NCBI GenBank assembly: GCA_034359265.1
Contig: CP136891.1
Span: 85,764,001-85,828,000 of the forward strand
Length of the DNA: 64,000 bases
Direction: 5' to 3'
Source of the DNA: Canna indica
Lineage: Eukaryota > Streptophyta > Magnoliopsida > Zingiberales > Cannaceae
Shown: positions 59,474 to 64,000 of the stretch, one piece after another
Layout: each line of letters begins with the position of its first letter
Numbering within the stretch: position 1 is the stretch's first letter
Translations under genes and position numbers: made by a program
The notes under the pieces: generated by a model
Databases searched by the model: none
What the model saw: the letters and a program-made list of their open reading frames with translations, nothing else
Told to the model about the DNA's origin: nothing

Positions 59474-62426
59474 AGAGGAGAAAATGAGACCAGAAAAGGT
59501 ATAAAAAAAAAAGGATAAAAAAAAGATGATGTATTAAACCCCCTCCTCCATTCTTTAGTTAATAATAATGGTAATATGTTGGGTGAGGGGGGATGAATTG
59601 AGTGTTTGTAATGTTGATACTAGTCATCACTGAGGTGTAAGAACATGTATAGGAAATATTTTTTTTTGTTGTTAATTGTTGCCATCCATATTTGTTTGGA
59701 TACAAAGTCAAGTTCCATTAATGCCTTCAAAGAATTATTTTTTCTTATTCAAAGAATTATATAGTTTTCTTGGTGGCTTTTGTATTATTTTTTTTCAATT
59801 TTATAACTTGTAAGATCATTTATTTAATAAAATTAAAACATGCCAAAAAAAGATTAAAACATGGGACTTGCATGTGAACCTATTAATTTACAGTGAACCT
59901 ATTAATCAGATAAAATTTTAGTGTCTTTTGTTTTTCCCCCAATATAATCAACATTACCCTCATTAAAAAGATGCAACCTCTAAAAAAATTAAATGAAAAT
60001 GTTCACAGTGCATGATTAGATTAATTAATAATCTTGAATTGAAAAAAAAAAAACAATGTTGGATTTTATTATCATATCTAGCTGTCTCCTGACAATAATT
60101 TTGTCTGCTTCTTCCAGCCTTGCTAAGAGTTGGAAATCATTTGTTTACAGTTGTACTCCATTGGATTCCTTTTCTTCTGTGATCTAAAAACTGGCCACCT
60201 CTGAACAAAGCAATCTACTTTACTCAATTGTCATGTTCAAGAAAACTGTAGATGCTAGATTTTGATTTTTTTGTTTGCCCTCATCTCATGTGAGTCTGGT
60301 TTATAATTTCTTTTAAAAACTATTATACAACAAATATAATTTATGAAGTTTTGTTACAAATTTCATGACTTTGGTTCTTAATAATTCATACTTGATGAAA
60401 GTAATAAAAAATAACAGTAAACAAACTTATAAAAAATAAATCAAAAGGGTGAAGGAGAAGAAGCTGTCTTCTTCAACAGATTTATATACTTGCATTTTTT
60501 TCTAGAGGGATAGATGACAGCCAATTATTAGCTATTGGTGGAGAGAGAGAGAGAGAGAGAGAGAAGGGAAAAAGCAAAGTGGTCCTCCACCAAAGATTGG
60601 AATAAATTGCATTTGCTACCGCACATGATCCAAATTTATTGAAGGAAAAAAAAGAAAGGGAAGAGAGGAAGACCACTCACTTTAATGCTCTGCTCTCTAA
60701 AAATGGTATTGTTGTGAAGAGCTTGGAAGCACACCTGACCTATCTATTTTAAAAATTAACAGGAGTTTTAAAGAACTGTCCAAAAGTATACATATTCTTT
60801 ATTTGTATATTGGTAATTGTCCCTCATAAGTGCAAACTAAAGTAAAACTCTAATAAATGGAAGTTGAAGACAATGCTAGTGTCTTTAAGAAATTAAAGTG
60901 TCCATCTGCAGTTTGTGATGAAGGTTGGACTTTGATTCCATATTACATGCATGAGAGTTGCTAATTGCATTTCACATGGATCTATGTACTTGATATATGA
61001 CATGGACTAATATCAGATACTCAATGGACCACTTGGCTATTTCAGGAGAGAGGTTACAACTAAGAAGTGGTAATGCATGAATGAGATGCACATAGAACAA
61101 TCAATTCTTTGATCATGCAAATAAGTAATGTTGACCAGGTCTATTGAACAATAAAATCTTCCTACAATGATAAAGCTGCAAAGAGATTTTATCCTTCCTG
61201 CAACTCAAAATTCGAACCCTTCGATTGAGTGGAGCATCCCTATTATTGCAAAAAGCTTACCTTCTGTTCTGATTATCATGATAATACTGCTGTTTCCAGT
61301 ATAAGAATTTAGGACAACAACATATCAAGGTTTTTTATGTACTCAGATTGATTCATCTCAGCCGCCCGAATCATATTTGAATTTTCGTTAACATCGCAGA
61401 GATGAGTATTCACATATTTGGAGACCCAAGTCAAATCAACATCGCAGAGATAAGTAATCGTATTAGGTTTAGATGGGTAGCTACAATAATTTTCATGAGC
61501 TCATCAGGAAGAGCAACTCGTATTAAGGTAAGTTTTGAAAATCAGGCTAGTCGAGCCAACCAATTCGATCGAAACCGCGATATGTTTAGTTTGGCTTATG
61601 CAAACTTGCACAGTCAGTGTACAGTTTTCCTTTCAAAAAAAAGAAGATATAGCTTCATAGGTTTCATTTGGTCATATGTAACATCATTTGGGTGTCACCC
61701 TAATTTCCCCTCCACCAGATTTAAAATGAGTTGAGATTGTTTTGTAAGTTTGAAAAGAGCTGCCTCAATTAGGTAAGCCATCACCAGGAACAATAGCAGA
61801 GACAATTTCAGAGAAAACATCATAAGATAAAGAGGCATGCCAAATTATTCCTACAGGGAAAAGTGAAGAATATTGGCCACAAGAATGTATTCAGGAAACA
61901 AGGACCTGCTCACTATTCATAAATAATGCAGTTTGACATGCAACTTTTGTACTAATTACATTATTTCCAATCTTAGCATACTTGAGTTTGAATCCTGGTT
62001 AGTGGTGTGTGTTAGCAAAATTGTACTTCAGTATTTCAGATGCAGAAGCCATTGTTTATGCAAGGGGTTACTTACTTTGCAGAACACAAGAAGTGAGATT
62101 AGATAGGATGACAGAAATATTGGCATTTACTTGAACAAAACCAATCAACTTGTACCTGACTTAAAGATGCATGTATCAAGCTCATGGTATTGTACTGCTT
62201 TTTTATTTCCTCTGAGTCCTTGTCAACAGGGGGATTGTGACAATCCAGCGAATAGGCATTAAATCCGAATTAGCGTTTGATTTAGGAGCAAAAAAGTAAA
62301 GATGCAAATCAAGTCTCCATTATACAACACCAAATAATAAGAAAAGGAACAAATTTAAAATGAAACCAACACCAACAGCCTTGACCCAGGAAATTTCTGC
62401 TGTTTGATACCATCAGAGATTCAGAG

Positions 62427-62470
<44 letters not shown>

Positions 62471-62783
62471 TTGCATAAAACAATGTCATGGATCAAAACT
62501 TTGACAAAAGTAAATCAGAATTGTCATGAGAAACACTAGAATTTGGGATATTTACGGATGATTTCTTAAGTCAAATCTCAAAACAAATTTGAACGTGTTG
62601 AATACATCGTGTGAGCTTGGTCATATACTTCTGAATTTCAGGGACATGCATGCTCTCAAAACTATATGAACCATATGGATACAACAAGATAGAGCCTCAA
62701 CTCCCAACTATAAGGTCCTATGACAACTCTATGAATGATAATTACAAAAAGAATAAAGAACCTCAGAAGTCAGAACTACCTTG
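59474..62783. other. Spacer between convergent FLA and CDPK genes
   Basis: Contains 3' UTRs of both genes. AT-rich. (GA)n runs occur at 60540-60563 and 62433-62464. The frame at 61402-61734 has no recognisable feature. No gene is supported. Confidence 0.5.
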
Positions 62784-64000
62784 TTAACCAATCTTCAAGG
62801 CCTCCCTGAATCCGATACTGAAAGTACCTTGCATTCCTTTCTTGCCGATTCCAGTGTCTCCTTTATGCATCATTGCTACAAATTCATTATAGTCTATGCG
62901 ACCATCCTGCAAAAAGAGAGAGAGAAGAGGATGAGAAAAAATTGCTTCTACTGATATAGCATCAGAACTAAAATTTGAAGTGGATGACAGAAAGTTTACA
63001 TTATCTTGATCCACTTCTTTCATCACATCCTCTAGCTTCATATCACCTAGGCCAAACTCTTCACATGCCTTCTGAAGTTCATCTGGAGTAATATAACCAC
63101 TCCTATCTTTGTCAAAGTATGAGAAGGCTGCAAATAAATGATCCTCCTTCTCTATCTTGTTTAGATGTAAAGTGGCAGCAATAAACTCCCCATAATCAAT
63201 GGTCCCGCTGTTATCGACATCGGCCTAAAGTTCCATTTTCCAAGAAAGAAAAGTAAGAAAGTTGATAAGAAAAGAAGTATGGAAATAAGATACTGAATGG
63301 GCTCTTTATCCAAATGATTTTAGGCCTCGTTTGCTGTGATGGATTAAGGAGGTGGATTGGATTTTAAAATCCAATCTATTGTTTGTTGCATCCATTCGGA
63401 TATTAGGTGGATTTATTTTGGCCCAAATCCACCGCTGGCCTGATTTAGAAATCCTAGGGAGGGGGTGGGTTTAGGGCCCAAATCCACAGGATATGAATTT
63501 TCATATCCTATCCATGCTTCTTATCCTATGCCAAAACAAACATAGGATAGGATTTCTATCACATCCTTATCCACCTTAAATCCTATCTCATCCAAATTAT
63601 ATCCTGCAAAGCAAACATGCTCTTACAGTTTTCTAGAGAAAGCATCCACAAGATTAATTAACATAGTTTCATTTGGTTCTCGTCTAGACAATGAGAAGGT
63701 TACTAAGAAGTGAGCATCAGCAGCATGATGTTGTGACAATTGAAAATGATGATATTACTAAGAATGATTTTTAAAAAATGGAATTATTTTGGTTGCCAAA
63801 TGCACACTGTTCTAGCAGTCAGATATTTGAACATTTACCGCCTGCATAAGTGCATAAATTTCTGACTCCTTGAGTTTAGCACCAACTCTTTCCAATCCGG
63901 ACTTGAGTTCTTCAAAAGTTATCTGTCCGCTGTTGTCTGCATCTATCATCTTAAACATTTCCTTCAGGCCAGCAATTTCATCCTCGGAAAGGTGCTCAGC
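62784..64000 (-). CDS. Calcium-dependent protein kinase (CDPK/CPK), C-terminal EF-hand part
   Basis: Calcium-activated Ser/Thr kinase; only the calmodulin-like domain is in the window, the kinase domain lies to the right. Three exons, 64000-63839 (open), 63224-63000 and 62906-62784, all phase 0; 169 aa. Four complete EF-hand loops: [36 protein letters not shown] and [12 protein letters not shown]; the last is split by the intron after DQDN. The first residues [16 protein letters not shown] are the standard junction/EF1 start. The tail [20 protein letters not shown] suggests CPK subgroup II, tentatively. Intron 63225-63838 carries a Tourist-like MITE. Confidence 0.95.
63323..63622. mobile_element. 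Tourist-like (PIF/Harbinger) MITE in CDPK intron
   Basis: 300 bp, left end GGCCTCGTTTGCTGTG, right end (complement) GAGCATGTTTGCTTTGC, flanked by the 3-bp duplication TTA (63320-63322 and 63623-63625). The interior is rich in GGATTGGATTTTAAAATCC-type palindromes. Length, ends and TTA target fit Tourist MITEs. Confidence 0.82.

Noticed and set aside
1..64000. CRISPR arrays, operons, phage or bacterial defence systems
   Set aside because: The window is eukaryotic nuclear DNA with spliced genes; no regular spacer-repeat array or polycistronic layout is present.

Overview
The window is nuclear DNA of a flowering plant. It holds large multi-exon genes with GT-AG introns, a young Ty1/copia retrotransposon, many small inverted-repeat elements and nuclear tRNA genes. 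Several first exons are very GC-rich (LAMP1-like at 28449-29372, both reductase genes, the fasciclin gene) while introns and spacers are AT-rich. That 5'-to-3' GC gradient is typical of monocots, so a monocot is my best guess, but this is inference and no species can be named.

Layout, left to right. 845-11428 (+): the C-terminal 712 codons of a UBP12/UBP13-type ubiquitin-specific protease in 23 exons, with its 5' end outside the window; one intron carries a complete small hAT element with an exact 8-bp target duplication. 12197-12672: a spacer with many same-strand TGGGC motifs. 12877-17009 (-): a 9-exon gene for an SKA3-like kinetochore protein (320 aa), with a long-TIR foldback element in one intron. 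17856-29372 (-): a 10-exon LAMP1/AMP1-type glutamate carboxypeptidase-like M28 protein (690 aa), whose intron 7 holds a nearly intact Copia element. 29373-33015: AT-rich spacer with several foldback elements. 33016-36387 (+): a BAH1/NLA-like SPX-RING ubiquitin ligase. 37060-37510 (-): two intact tRNA-Gly(TCC) genes and one decayed copy. 38466-48184 (+): a cluster of steroid 5-alpha-reductase-family genes made of an exon-2-only pseudogene, an intronless gene and an intron-containing gene. 48330-48683 (-): a VQ-motif protein. 49759-50090 (+): a 77-aa membrane-anchored small protein of unknown function. 50091-57455: a 7-kb gene-poor spacer with MITEs. 57456-59473 (+): a two-FAS1-domain fasciclin-like arabinogalactan protein. 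62784-64000 (-): the EF-hand half of a calcium-dependent protein kinase, running off the right edge.

The genes do not form a pathway; they are independent plant loci. I see no operon-like or defence-like system. The points most worth a second look are structural: the hAT and Copia insertions with intact target duplications, very long near-perfect hairpins that could feed small-RNA production, the intron difference within the reductase cluster, a tandem duplication inside the SPX-RING gene, and the directional TGGGC-rich spacer. Exon boundaries were derived by hand from reading frame, splice dinucleotides and remembered family similarity, and were checked for phase consistency; no search or transcript data were available.
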